Source: Hordeum vulgare subsp. vulgare
Taxonomy: Eukaryota > Streptophyta > Magnoliopsida > Poales > Poaceae
Reading direction: 5' to 3'
Assembly: GCF_904849725.1 (NCBI RefSeq)
Contig: NC_058518.1
Location: 211,494,741-211,558,740, forward strand
DNA: 64,000 nucleotides
Shown piece by piece: positions 48,752 through 58,328 of the stretch. Within the stretch, counting starts at the first letter, position 1. Every line of letters begins with the position of its first letter. The position numbers and the translations under genes were made by a program. The notes under the pieces were generated by a model. The model saw only the letters and a list, made by a program, of their open reading frames with translations. It did no database searches and was not told where the DNA came from.

Positions 48752-49703
48752 TGTCATCATTTTCTAATGACATATGCCATGGGTAGGCTTATCGAGAGTC
48801 GTTGGGACCGAAGGGACACCGGCAGGCTCTGGGAACGAGATTGGTATCTAGCAATGCAAGACGCACGATGTACCTGGGTTCGGGGCTCTCCGTGGGAGAT
48901 AATACCCCTAGTCCTACCGGAGTGGTTGATGAAGCAAGGTGATTACAGGATGCTCCTTGAGCTGTTCGATGGAGGAGGAAGAAGGAGCAGCCTACTTGCT
49001 ATCTGCCTCTCCTATGTGGTGTGTGTGGGTGTGAGAATGGTCGATCCTCTTCATGGAGGGGGGCCGGGGGGTTTTATAGTCGAACCCACCGGCCTACAAA
49101 ATGGATAATAAGTACATTATGGTGGAACCGGCTGGTAGCCTCTCAGGGCGGCTAGGGGCCCCACTGAAGTTCAGTCTTGTCGCTTGAGGGCCCCGCTGGC
49201 TGCAAGGTCCCATCTGGCCATGGGACCCGCCGGTTGGCCTATGGGATTGGTGTGTGTTCCCCATGCAGAGCGCATGCGGTACGACAGACGTCGTCATGCG
49301 GGATCTGGCACCGGTTAGCGGTACGTCCGCCTCCACTGTAGCCACGCAGGGCTAGGTAATGGAGTGGGTTGTGCCGTGTGGGTAGTGTGCATGGTTGACG
49401 GATCGTAGCTCGCGTCGGTCAGTGGCACGGCCGCCGCCACTATAGCCATGAGTATGCTTCCCCATCATACCCGTGTTGAGGTACCTTTACGTTTAATCGA
49501 AGGCCCCCGTCACATCCTGGGCATTGATGCGACAGGTGCCCTTCAACTGGCCAGAGAGTAGACGGCTACGCTCCTAGCCAGGATGGACTTCGTAGCCGGC
49601 CAGGAGGTGCCGCCAGTTTGAGGAAGCTCTTGCTCCTTTCTATAGCGAAGTATAGAGGAGCAGGCTTGATGAGCCTACCAAGTAGGGGAGGTCAGCTATC
49701 TCA
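48752..49703 (-). repeat. 3' LTR of a Tat-lineage gypsy element (minus orientation)
   Basis: In sense orientation a TATAAAA box (complement at 49072-49078) is followed by ccccccgg, CT-rich DNA, then ctaggggtattatctcccacgg and an end in ...aaaatgatgaca (48752). The same order occurs in the plus-strand LTR at 58329-59210 (ctaggggtgttatctcccacgg). The inner edge at about 49703 is a guess from length. U3 contains two diverged copies of a ccactatagcc/ccactgtagcc block (49330-49450). Confidence 0.65.
49072..49078 (-). promoter_or_regulatory. TATA box of the Tat-lineage LTR
   Basis: TATAAAA on the minus strand, followed by a C-run, parallel to TATAAA at 59011-59016 in the opposite LTR. Confidence 0.65.
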
Positions 49704-50238
49704 AGGCGAAGGGCCTCGTAGGCTTGAGTATCCGGCTCGCGGGTCTCGGGAGCCTCTATATGTGAGCCCATGCGTGGGAGACGATCGGGTCGGGAGCTGG
49801 CTGGCCTCTGATGGACGTCTCGGCTTCTTCCTTGCAGCACTGGTGCGCCACGTGTTGGGCTTTGGGTGCTGCGACCTGACACGCCACACGCATGACGAGA
49901 CTAGGCCTGCGCAAAGGGGCCCGCCACGCCACGACCTCGGCCCACGCGTGGGGATCCTCCATGGATACATGGAGACGGTTGGCATTTCAGAGAGTATTAA
50001 GGATCCCGCACAATCCAGAGGGGGTGGGGATCGTGCTCACTGGATCCGCTCCCCACGATCTCTTCCATGGTTTCCATGGACGGGCGGGGCGCCGACGAGG
50101 CCATTTTCCCCCATCCTGCTCCACTCTAGCACACCCTCCCTCCTAGAGCAAGAGAGAGAGAGGCGACGTTCGCGTCTTCGCCACCGTTTGCCGTCGGAGC
50201 TTCGCGCGTCTCCGTGAGCTTCTTGCCACCACTCCGCC
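49704..50238 (+). promoter_or_regulatory. Upstream region of the antisense extra gene
   Basis: About 535 bp between the LTR and the start codon at 50239. It is GC-rich, ends in a CT-rich and gagagagag leader (50150-50160) and has no coding text of its own; the overlapping ORFs on both strands look like composition shadows. A tctatatgtg near 49754 is a weak TATA candidate. The corresponding stretch in the other copy is 57900-58328. Confidence 0.4.
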
Positions 50239-51133
50239 ATGTCCCGAGCCGCCGCAAAGAAGGCGAAAGCCCGGGGCTCCTCGGAAGGCAACCTCGTCAC
50301 CGAGGGGCTTACTCAGGTCCTCCGACACCGCTGTATGTTGCCTTCGGCAGAGTCCGTCGCGGTGCGCCTCCCTCATGGAGAAGGATCTCTGACCCAAGAA
50401 GAAGGTGAAGTGTTTGTCTTCAACGAGCATTTCTTTCGCGGATTCGAGCTTCCAGCAAGCGACTTATGCTCGCGCTTCCTGGTACACTTTGGCCTGCAGC
50501 CGCACCCTCTCGCGCTGAAAGCCATCCTCCAGTTGGCGGCCTTCATCACCCTGTGCAAGGGATTCGTGGGGATCAAACCTTGGTTGGACCTGTGGCGCCA
50601 ACTATTTTTCTTCAAGCAGCAGTCGGTGCCGACGGATGTTCCCGGCGTCATGAAGATGACTCCTTGCGGCGCCGTCCTCGTTCATCACCGAATCGCCTCC
50701 GGCTTCCCGAAGCTTCCTCTCTAGTATTCGGTGAAGAAGTGGCAGACGGGATGCTTCTATGTGAAGAATGTGAATACCCTGAACGACTTTATGAACCTGC
50801 CCCACTTCACCATCGCTCCGCCGACTGCGAAGCTGAACTGGAAGAGCTCACTACCGAAGCCGATCCCGGTGGTGAAGCAGATATCCGCCCATCTCGAACT
50901 TCTGAATACCCGAGGCCTTTTGGACAAGGATCTTCATGCCACCATGGTGGCACGCTGGATTCCGCCTTCGGAGCGCCGGCCACACTTGATTTGTTAGATG
51001 GGCGGCCGGGATGACCCATGCTGGCTCTCAACAAAGAACTTGCGAGCCGACAGGATAGCGTAGCTGGTGCACTTGATCTCCTTCGCCTCCATGGATGACA
51101 GCGATGCATGGGAATGCGGCATGGCCCCTTACG
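50239..51133 (+). CDS. Exon 1: Transposase_28-like domain (three stops)
   Basis: It starts with MSRAAAKKAKARGSSEGNLV. From residue 36 it carries the core of the domain catalogued as putative gypsy-type transposon: SVAVRLPHGEGSL, EGEVFVFNEHFFRGFELPAS, HFGLQPHPLALKAILQLAAF, TLCKGFVGIKPWLDLWRQLF, then MKMTPCGAVLVHHR and FPKLPL. After a TAG the same frame continues YSVKKWQTGCFYVKNV, and after two more stops it reads DAWECGMAPYDPDHTTP near 51100-51130. The minus-strand copies at 57126-57787 and 2467-4423 share these blocks. The start is chosen because it precedes the conserved core and follows a CT-rich leader. The biochemical activity of this domain is not established. Confidence 0.75.
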
Positions 51134-51775
51134 ACCCGGATCATACAACCCCGACGTTACGCTTCTTCTTGACAATGTTTCCTGTTTTTCTTTGAACACC
51201 ATCCGACTCCTGATGCCAAACGCCGGCTACGTCATCAGCTGTTCTCGTATCTGCAAGCCTACCAGCCGAAGGCTGCCGACGTGGAGGCGTCGGACCCCGT
51301 GCGAGATCGAGGATGAGGACGAGGTGGAGCCTAAAGCAGCAGGCTCCGAAGAAGTTGAGGAGGTGGCGTAGCCGGAGGGAACCGAGCCGACCAGTGAGTT
51401 TTTTACGTCTGGATTGCTTGAATGAACAACGATGACGAAGTGTTGCCTCCATTGTGCGGTGCAGTTGACACGGAAGACCTAGAAGAGCTAGAGGAGGTCT
51501 CCAACCCTCTCGTGAGACGGCAATGTCGAGCCACCCGCGAGCCGGCCGGGGATGGCGAAGGAGCACGACGGAAATGCAAGCAGGCCGCTATCGCCAAACT
51601 GACCTCCAAGCGAACCGCGACAGGGCCTCCGGTTGGAGCTTATGGGGGCGGCTCGAAGAAGTAATGAGTCGGCCCGACCATCGTCAGTAGACGGTCGGTT
51701 CCCGTCATCATTGGGTAAGTAACCGCGTTCCTATTTTCTTCTTCTTATTCTTGGTAGGAAATCCCTTCTTATCAG

Positions 51776-52564
51776 GCTGCGATAAACAGGGATGCCCAGA
51801 CGACGGAGGAGGATGATGCCGCCGCCACGAAACAGGCCGCCTGGGCCGAGGAAAATGCCGCTAAGAAGACAATGATCGAGCAAGAGAACCGCCCCTAGGA
51901 GGAGGCGGCATCCAAGGCGGACGCAAGCCGGGACCAACCAGACAAGCGCGCAGCCATCCCCGCTCAGATGCCACCAAGCAAGAAGAGGTGATCCAAGACG
52001 AAGCATGATCCCGCATCGTGGGTGAATGTGGAGGCTCAGACCAGCGAACCAATGCGTGTCGGAGAAAGCGCGACCAAGACCGCCAAGGCCACCGGGCCAG
52101 GATCTGCCTCCATGCTGGTGGATCTCAACGCGGCGCCCGATGTGCCTGACGTCGGGACATACGCCGCACCAGAGGCACCGATGGATGCGCCGGGAGCAGA
52201 GCTCGTGCCATCGAGCACGGAGACGTCCCTTGTGCCGCAGGACAAGGCCATGCGGACCGAGGGTCCGCAAGCGCCTGGCCAGGCCGACACGTCGAAGGAG
52301 CCGACCCGAAGCGCGCCACCAGGAGACGACACCATGGTCACGTCCGGACGCGGACCGTCCGCCTCCGGAGCCGGCCCCCTCTCTAGGAGCCGGCCAATAG
52401 AGTCCTGGAGCACGGCCAGGGCGATCCACGCAACCCTTCCTCCTGGCGCCACATTGAGTGGGATACCCGCACTTGGGGTGGCGTATTCCCGCAGTCGCGA
52501 GAAGGTGGCGCAGGCGGCCCTGGTTGCTCGGGAAGACCCGAACCGCCTTGGGGAATGGACCACG
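51776..52564 (+). CDS. Exon 4: low-complexity, Ala/Pro/Lys-rich segment
   Basis: About 263 codons in one frame with two stops. It opens AAINRDAQTTEEDDAAATKQ, has a basic stretch (KKR.SKTKHD), then a long Pro/Ala/Thr-rich region (52022-52400), and ends SRSREKVAQAALVAREDPNRLGEWTT before a GTATGT donor. No catalytic motif is visible; probably disordered. Confidence 0.6.
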
Positions 52565-52622
52565 GTATGTTTTTAATTCCCGCATCTTTCTGTAAAGTTT
52601 TTTCTTCTTCTTCCTTTGCTCC

Positions 52623-52842
52623 AGTGAGGGTGCACCAGCGCACCCACTGGGTGTAGCCCCCGAGAGTCGGGCTGGGTGGAAGTTAGTCGGCTCGAGTCTT
52701 ACTCACGACAGCTTGTTTCTTCTTTTCCTTTAAGTGAGGGCACGCAAGTGCACCCACTAGGTGTAGCCCCCAAGAGTCGGGCCAGTTGGGAATCCGCCGG
52801 GTCGAATCTTATTCTTGGTTTGTTTTGTTTCTTTTCGCCATA
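52623..52842 (+). repeat. Tandem duplication (110 bp) inside the intron between exons 4 and 5
   Basis: Copies at about 52623-52732 and 52733-52842 both start agtgaggg, carry cacccact.ggtgtagccccc and agagtcgggc, and end in a TTCTTTTC-like tract. Each resembles a complete 3' splice region. Confidence 0.8.
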
Positions 52843-52857
52843 CGATCATCACAACAG

Positions 52858-53315
52858 CCACGCACAGGCTCATAATGCGCTATTGGACCGGCTCCAAGAG
52901 GCCGAGAGGCGGACGGGTGACCTTCAAGGCCGGCTGGACCGAGCCGTCATGGAGCACGATGCCTTGCACGGTGAGGACGGCCAGCTACGTTAGGAGGTGG
53001 ACCTTCTCCAGACGGGGAAGAAGGATCGCGAGGCGGCCCATCAAATAGAGTTGGAGCAGCTGCGCGCCGCCTACAACCATGCCCTAACACAGAAGGAAGG
53101 CTCCCACGCCGCTGATCTGGAGCGTTTGGAGAAGTTGCGCCTTGATGAAAAGGCGCAGCAAGATGACGCCATTAAGGACATGAAGGCCCAACTGACGAAG
53201 GAGGCCGAGGTGGCACAGGACCTTCGGGACGAGCTCACCCGCCTGGCTCAGGAGCGTGTGGTTCGGGACCGTGAGCATCAAGAGGAGGAAGGCGAGGTCG
53301 ACATTCTCCTCAACC
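52858..53315 (+). CDS. Exon 5: coiled-coil segment
   Basis: About 152 codons, one stop at 52991. Heptad-like text runs throughout: NALLDRLQEAERRTGDLQGR, EQLRAAYNHALTQKEG, DLERLEKLRLDEKAQQD, AEVAQDLRDELTRLAQERVV. It suggests a long dimerising helix. It ends EGEVDILLN before a GTAAGC donor. Confidence 0.65.
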
Positions 53316-53414
53316 GTAAGCCGTCCCTGCCTTGTCTTTTTTTTCTTGTTAGCTTCTCTTTTTATTTTTCGCACGTCATTCCCCCGCCCCTGCTCCCCAA
53401 AACTCTTCCCACAG

Positions 53415-54296
53415 ACATGGGATGCTGCGGACGTAGCTGTGGAGGCCCACCGCGACGAACGACGTGTTGCCGGCGTCGAGGTGGATGCCACCGCCGGTTC
53501 GACCGTGGAAGAGATAGACCATGGCGCCAGGTCCCGCATGCGAGAGCTAGTTCCATCTCTAACCTGGCTCCAGTACGCCGAGTTGGCGATGGTGAACCCC
53601 CTTTGGCCGGATGCGGTAGAGCTGACGTTAATGAGTTGGTTGTCCTGATGGATCGAGGCGGGAAGCTCCCGGCTAGACGCGTGGCGCGTGTCGGCTGCGC
53701 AAGACAGAGCATACATGGTGCTTCGCCTTGCCATGTCATGGTATAGGAACCTTAACTTGGGCCTGCTTGCAGCACAACGCGCTCGCATGGAAGCAGAGCT
53801 GGCAGCCGTCGAAGATGAGCTACAAGTGCGGGGCAGCGACATTGCCTCCTTTGCCGCGTGGAACGAATACTCCCTGGAGTGGGAGGATGATGGAAGCATG
53901 ATCCCGGAGGATCAGTTTCAGTTGGCCCTTTATGACACAGACGGCAGCTCTCACGAGACGGAATTCGAGGACGCCGACTCCAGCGACGAGGCTTATGTTG
54001 ACCCCGCCGCGAAGGGCGGTGCCGAAAGCGCCCAGGCGGATGATGGTGCCTCTACCTTAGGTGGCGTTGGCGACGCCGGCTCCTCCACCTCTAGTTCCAC
54101 TAGCAATGCCGTCCCTCCACCTCAGGTGCCGCTGGCTGCACTGGAGCCACGGGTGGAGCCGCCACCGATTGAAACTTTTTATTTTCTGCACGACTTTGTT
54201 AGTCCAATAGTTCCACCCACTTGGGGTGTTTATGTAATGAACTTTGGGTGTGGGCCTTTACATGTTTTGGAATGTAATATATTTTTGTCTGCTTGA
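53415..54296 (+). CDS. Exon 6: C-terminal segment (one stop)
   Basis: The frame TWDAADVAVEAHRDERRVAG continues past a TGA at 53646 through WRVSAAQDRAYMVLRLAMSW and a second short helix (AAQRARMEAELAAVEDELQ), then an acidic Ser-rich tail, ending at 54296. The splice phase with exon 5 does not fit exactly, so an indel or a different splice site is likely. Confidence 0.6.
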
Positions 54297-54880
54297 ATTG
54301 TGCCTGTGAAGGCTGAGCTTGCCGACTCGGTTTGCTGTCTTTCGTCTCCCCTTGGCTTCCATTTTCCCAAAAGCTTTGCCCTTTCGAACATCCGCCACGT
54401 CAGCCTGACAGTTGGGAGTCGGTCTGTGACTGGGACGTGACTTCTACCTTCAAAGGTGTCCGCCTTGGATTTCTTCAAGCCACAAGGATACTTAAAACTT
54501 GGAGCGAGTCAGCAGAGGCCGCCTAGAAATGAAGATCGGAAGCGATCGAACCAACCCGAGCTGGCGACCCCTTCGTAGTCAAATTTTGCGCATAGCCGGC
54601 CATCCGTCCCACGGTCCCGTTAGCCGGACAGCCGGGAGCCGGTCTGTAGCTTGCACGGGGTGGTAAGGGTTTAGTCTCGACATGCATTATATGTTCGACT
54701 ACGACTAGAAAATTAGCTCGGGCTGGCTAGCGAGCACCCGAGCCCGAGGAGTCGGACTGGAGAGACATTTCTTGTGATGACAACTCCTTTTATGAAACCA
54801 AACACGCATGCCCCAAGTGGTGTCTTGGAGCACCCATTGCTTTCATTGAAATCCCAAAATGGTAAAGGATACATAGGTAC
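54297..54880. other. Spacer between the convergent antisense gene and pol
   Basis: GC-rich, without coding text. Two stretches share gacagttgggagtcggtctgt (54409-54429) and gacagccgggagccggtctgt (54628-54648), a diverged direct repeat ~219 bp apart. The two genes read toward each other here. Confidence 0.55.
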
Positions 54881-55084
54881 ACATTTTTTCTTTCTCTTGT
54901 TCTAGTAGTAGAACGGGCGAAGCAGCGCCGCGTACCATGGACGCTCTGTTTCCCCGCCCGAGGTATCTCTGTTGTGCTTCTGCGACTTCTGAGCGTCTAT
55001 TAGATAGTACGAATTGTTGTGCAGCGCTTTGTTGATAATGAAAGGTCCCTTCCATGGGGAAGAGAGCTTGTGCTGGTCGGCTGT

Positions 55085-55936
55085 TCATTGTATTCTTCCA
55101 AGTACCTGACACCCCTCACGAAAGGAGAGAGGCCTAATCTTTTTGATGTGGTAGTGTCTCAGCTTCTGCTGGTAGATGGCCATCCGGCTGAGGGCCAGCT
55201 CTCGTGCCTCCTCGAGTAGATCGACGCCGTCTTCTCTTGCCTCTTTTGCATACGCCTCCGTGTACAGGGTGACGCGAGGCGAGTCGAACTCGACATCCAT
55301 GGGGATGATTGCCTCGGACCTGTAGACGAGGAAGAATGGCTTGAAACCGGTTGACCGGTTCGGGGTGGTGCGGAGGCTCCACAGCACAGTCGGCAACTCT
55401 TCTATCCAACAGTCGGCTGACCAGACGAGCATCGCTACGAGTCTTGGCTTGATGCCGGCCAGGATTAGGCCATTTACCCTTTCCACCTTATTGTTTGACT
55501 GTGGGTGCGCTACTGACCCTAGGTCGAGCCGGATACCTTCTTTGGTGGAGAAGAGCGCCATTGCACCTTTGGAAAAGTTTGTGCCGTTGTCGGTGATGAT
55601 GCTATGGGGGATGCCATAGCGGATGGTGATGTCCTTGATGAACTTGACAGTCGTGGAACCGTCAAGCTTCTTGATTGGCCTGGCCTCAATCCACTTGGTG
55701 AACTTGTCGACGGCTACCAGGAGATGCGTCATGCCTCCTCGAGCGGTATGGAATGGGCCTACCATGTCCAACCCCCAGACAGCGAAGGGCCATGAGAGGG
55801 GAATGGTCTTGAGGGCCGAGGCTAGCAAGTGGCTTTGCGTGCTGGAGCGCTGGCATCCTTCACACTTGTTGACCAGGGTTGTGGCCTCTTCTAGGGCCAT
55901 GGGCCAGTAGAATCCATGGTGGAACGCCTTGGCCAC
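55085..55936 (-). CDS. pol: Integrase core with intact DD35E
   Basis: A 283-codon open frame. The end of the zinc-binding motif is C25-X2-C28. Catalytic residues are Asp57 (VWGLDMVGPF), Asp116 (IITDNGTNF) and Glu152 (NKVERVNGL); the spacing between the last two is 35 residues, the canonical DD35E. The C-terminal part has TGFKPFFLVYRSEAIIP and a helical EEARELALSRM segment. Integrase joins element cDNA to host DNA. The frame ends by a frameshift near 55090, where homologous text continues in another frame, and the N-terminal zinc region is shifted too, so the full protein is not made from this copy. Downstream of it lies the convergent antisense gene. Confidence 0.8.
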   Translation of the reverse strand: MAKAFHHGFYWPMALEEATTLVNKCEGCQRSSTQSHLLASALKTIPLSWPFAVWGLDMVGPFHTARGGMTHLLVAVDKFTKWIEARPIKKLDGSTTVKFIKDITIRYGIPHSIITDNGTNFSKGAMALFSTKEGIRLDLGSVAHPQSNNKVERVNGLILAGIKPRLVAMLVWSADCWIEELPTVLWSLRTTPNRSTGFKPFFLVYRSEAIIPMDVEFDSPRVTLYTEAYAKEAREDGVDLLEEARELALSRMAIYQQKLRHYHIKKIRPLSFREGCQVLGRIQ

Positions 55937-56772
55937 CAGGGTTTTGGAGGCGGCATGATACCTACACTCACCCTGATGTATGTCCTTCAGAATTTCTTGC
56001 CCTTTCTCTCATTCGACACAGGATTGAAATATGCCTGTTACAGTGCGTCGAACAAGTTCGCGGTTGATGATGGGGTAAGCAGGAGAACGGTGCTAGATCT
56101 ACCATGCTTCCGCCTCGTCTTGAGGGAGCTCGCCACGAAGGAGGAAAGCCAAGATGGGGTGTGCCCATGAGGGAGCCAACACAGCAGCCTGCTTCGGCTC
56201 GACCTGAAGGTCACGGGCAGCTAAAGCCCCCGAGTTTGTTGTTGTGGTCGTCGGTTCGAGACCTTCTGTTTCTGGCACCGTCATGGCCACCAACTAGGTG
56301 TTGAGCCTACTGGGTTCGTGGTTTGGCGTAGCTGGCGGAGTCGCTGGAGCCGGCAAGGCAGTTGGAGCCGGCAAGGTTGCCGGAGTTGGCAGAGCGGGCG
56401 GAGCGGGCGGAACCGGCGGAGTTGATGAGGCCGGCGGCATCTTCGGACCCAAAGTCATTGGGATAGACAGGTCTGTCAGCACGAAGATTGATGATTACTC
56501 CGGAGACAGCTTGATGGAGACTTGTGCAACTGCTCGAGGGAGACGCCGGTCGGGATTGCGTGTCTTGTGGAGCTGTTTTTTGCCAATGTATCTGCCGCCT
56601 CGTTGTCCGCGCGGGGGACATGATGGACTCGCAACCCTCGAAGGGGCCACTAAGCTACTGGATGAGGAAGCGGTAGGTGGCCAAGTTGGCGTCCGTGGCT
56701 TCCACTCTCCAGGGACTTGCTGCATCACAAGATCAGAGTCAAAGCAAAGAATCCGCTGGATGTCGATCTCTC

Positions 56773-56838
56773 TGACAAGCCGAAGGCCGTGTGCAAGGGC
56801 ATCGTACTCAGTGACAAGCCGAAGGCCGTGTGCAAGGG
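56773..56838. repeat. 39-bp-period duplication at the truncated pol edge
   Basis: A 27-bp direct repeat (tgacaagccgaaggcc...caaggg) at 56773-56799 and 56812-56838 is perfect. It duplicates LAHGLRLV in the RNase H frame exactly at the point where pol is cut. Confidence 0.85.
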
Positions 56839-56840
56839 GT

Positions 56841-57110
56841 TTTTCAGGCCTAAAATAAATAAATGCCTTTTGGTCAAAATAATATTTTGTAAAGATGGTT
56901 TTATATCCTATACACATGGTATCATCACTACTTAATGAGTTGGAGCAAGAAGATGAGTATTGAGAGATGGAATAATTTTTGTGAATAAAAACCAGATAGG
57001 CAAACAAGCACGCAACAACCAATTCAATCATCACATGCACACAAAAGTTTCAAATAGTTCCAAATTTTGTAAAAACATTTCGTGGCAAAGAGGTACAAAC
57101 ATAGGGTGTG
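56841..57110. other. AT-rich segment between two Tat-lineage pieces
   Basis: About 270 bp of AT-rich DNA with no coding text, unlike both GC-rich neighbours. It ends ggtgtgacaccatcccccatttcag. It may be a scrap of another LTR or insertion; I cannot identify it. Confidence 0.5.
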
Positions 57111-57125
57111 ACACCATCCCCCATT

Positions 57126-57787
57126 TCAGTTGCGCGCTAGGCAGACAGTTGACAAAGGGGGGCAACTTGATTCAATCCAATGTCGGATCCATGTTCTCAC
57201 GTAGAAGAAGGAACGTTCCCAGTTCTTCACCGACTCCGACAACGGAAGCTTTGGGAAACCACCTCCCCGCCGATTGTAGACGAGGTCCACCCCGCAGGGG
57301 GTCATCTCATTACTACCTCTCGCCTTGCCCTCAATCGTATACTTCTTGAGGTAGAAGAGCCGACACCAGAGGTCAAGTCGCGGCTCGACTCCGAGGAATC
57401 CCTCGCACAACGTGACGAAGGCGGGGAGTTGCAGAACAGAGTTTGCCCCAAGATGATGGGTCGGCAACCCAAACTTGGTACAAACCGTTGGAAGAAGATG
57501 CTCATCGGCAACCCGGGCCCGCGGGCAAAGAGTTCGGTGAAGACAAACACCTCGTCGTCCCTGGGCGTCGGGACATATTCCGCCCCAAGAAGACGCACCT
57601 TCACAAGGCCCACTGGCAGCAACTTTACGTGGAGGCGGAGGTGGTCGATGTAGTCCTCGTCGATGGTCCTGCCATCCCACGCACCCTTGATCCCCATTGG
57701 TGGGCTCGGTGTGGGCTCGGGTGCGGCGGCGGCATGGTTGGTGCGGACGAGGTTCCCCAGCAAGGTTCCGAGCGTCACGGGCGACAA
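57126..57787 (-). pseudogene. Transposase_28-like N-terminus of a second antisense gene, frameshifted
   Basis: Minus strand. The first part (57787 to about 57500) reads through AEYVPTPRDDEVFVFTELFARGPGLP; after a frameshift the domain continues in the next frame with HHLGANSVLQLPAFVTLCEGF, LGVEPRLDLWCRLFYLK, EMTPCGVDLVYN and GGGFPKLPLSESVKNWERSFFY. The order and spacing of these blocks match exon 1 of the gene at 50239. It stops near 57126, at the junction with the AT-rich segment, so later exons are lost. It lies antisense and just upstream of a plus-strand LTR, the expected place. Confidence 0.75.
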
Positions 57788-58328
57788 GTGGTGGTCGCAA
57801 GGCTCAAGGAGTGCTCGCTCGTGCTATTTCTCTCCCTCTCTCACTCTCGGACGCTGCTAAGAAGACGAGGGGCGGGGCAATCAAAGCGGAAGGCCTGCTA
57901 TGCGCCCCCTCCCCTCCATTTAAACCCTGCATGCCGTAACTGAGGGAGTGGATTGGTTGCACATGATATCAACTGCCCTGCCCCGCACGGGCGTGTTAAT
58001 GCACGTGGGAAAACCAACTGACAGCCTCGGTTGCAGCGGATCCCGCACACAAGACGAGGTCGAGGTCGGGCATGCCCGAGCCCACGGCCCTATCTTGTCA
58101 CCCGCATGGCTCAACACGGCTGGCCCTGTTGCGGATGATGTGTGGCGGCCATGTTCCTCGTAATCGAGGCATCGCGGCGTGCCTCTCTTTACGAAACAGT
58201 CGGGTCCCTACACGCGGTGCGTGGGTGGACGATCCGACTCCTAGTCTACACCAACAATAATTGTCGGGAGACAAGCCGATGAGGCCCGGTTCCATGGGCC
58301 GGTGGGTCTCTCCGGCTTTGGGGACTAC
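57788..58328. other. Upstream region of the second antisense gene, ending in a purine tract
   Basis: GC-rich DNA without coding text. On the plus strand it ends ggctttggggactac, a purine-rich tract next to the LTR start at 58329. On the minus strand it would hold the promoter and leader (CT/GA-rich near 57825-57845) of the gene above. Confidence 0.5.

Larger units (their letters stand above)
50239..54296 (+). pseudogene. Six-exon antisense extra gene of a Tat-lineage element (Transposase_28-like)
   Basis: The gene lies between the element's integrase and its 3' LTR, on the strand opposite to pol. Extra ORFs in this position are known for the Tat lineage of plant Ty3/gypsy elements. Estimated exons: 50239-51133, 51239-51303, 51422-51714, 51776-52564, 52858-53315, 53415-54296. 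Good donor signals are GTAAGT (51715), GTATGT (52565) and GTAAGC (53316); acceptors CAG are at 51773, 52855 and 53412. In-frame stops lie at 50722, 50995 and 51061 (exon 1), two in exon 4 near 51896 and 51988, 52991 (exon 5) and 53646 (exon 6). Despite these, the long frames persist, so the gene decayed recently. The protein would combine an N-terminal putative gypsy-type transposon domain, acidic/basic low-complexity parts and a coiled coil. Its role is unknown. Confidence 0.7.
54881..56840 (-). pseudogene. pol: Tat-lineage gypsy pol: RNase H end, linker, integrase
   Basis: Minus-strand order: RNase H (about 56840-56580: DALAHGLRLVREIDIQRILCF, DSDLVMQQV, then degenerate text near GQRGGRYIGK); a Gly/Ala/Ser low-complexity linker (56420-56310); a frameshifted integrase N-terminus (56180-55940); the intact integrase core (55936-55085); and a C-terminal segment in another frame (55085-54890) reading PPWKGPFIINKAL and ending RPWYAALLRPFYY. 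Gag, protease, RT and the first part of RNase H are missing: the gene is cut at 56840. Confidence 0.8.

Noticed and set aside
49618..50217. 199-codon plus-strand ORF before the antisense gene
   Set aside because: Spans the presumed LTR edge and leader, has overlapping ORFs on the other strand and no domain text.
56298..56858. Plus-strand 186-codon ORF starting with Gly/Ala/Val repeats
   Set aside because: It is the complement of the low-complexity linker between RNase H and integrase on the minus strand.
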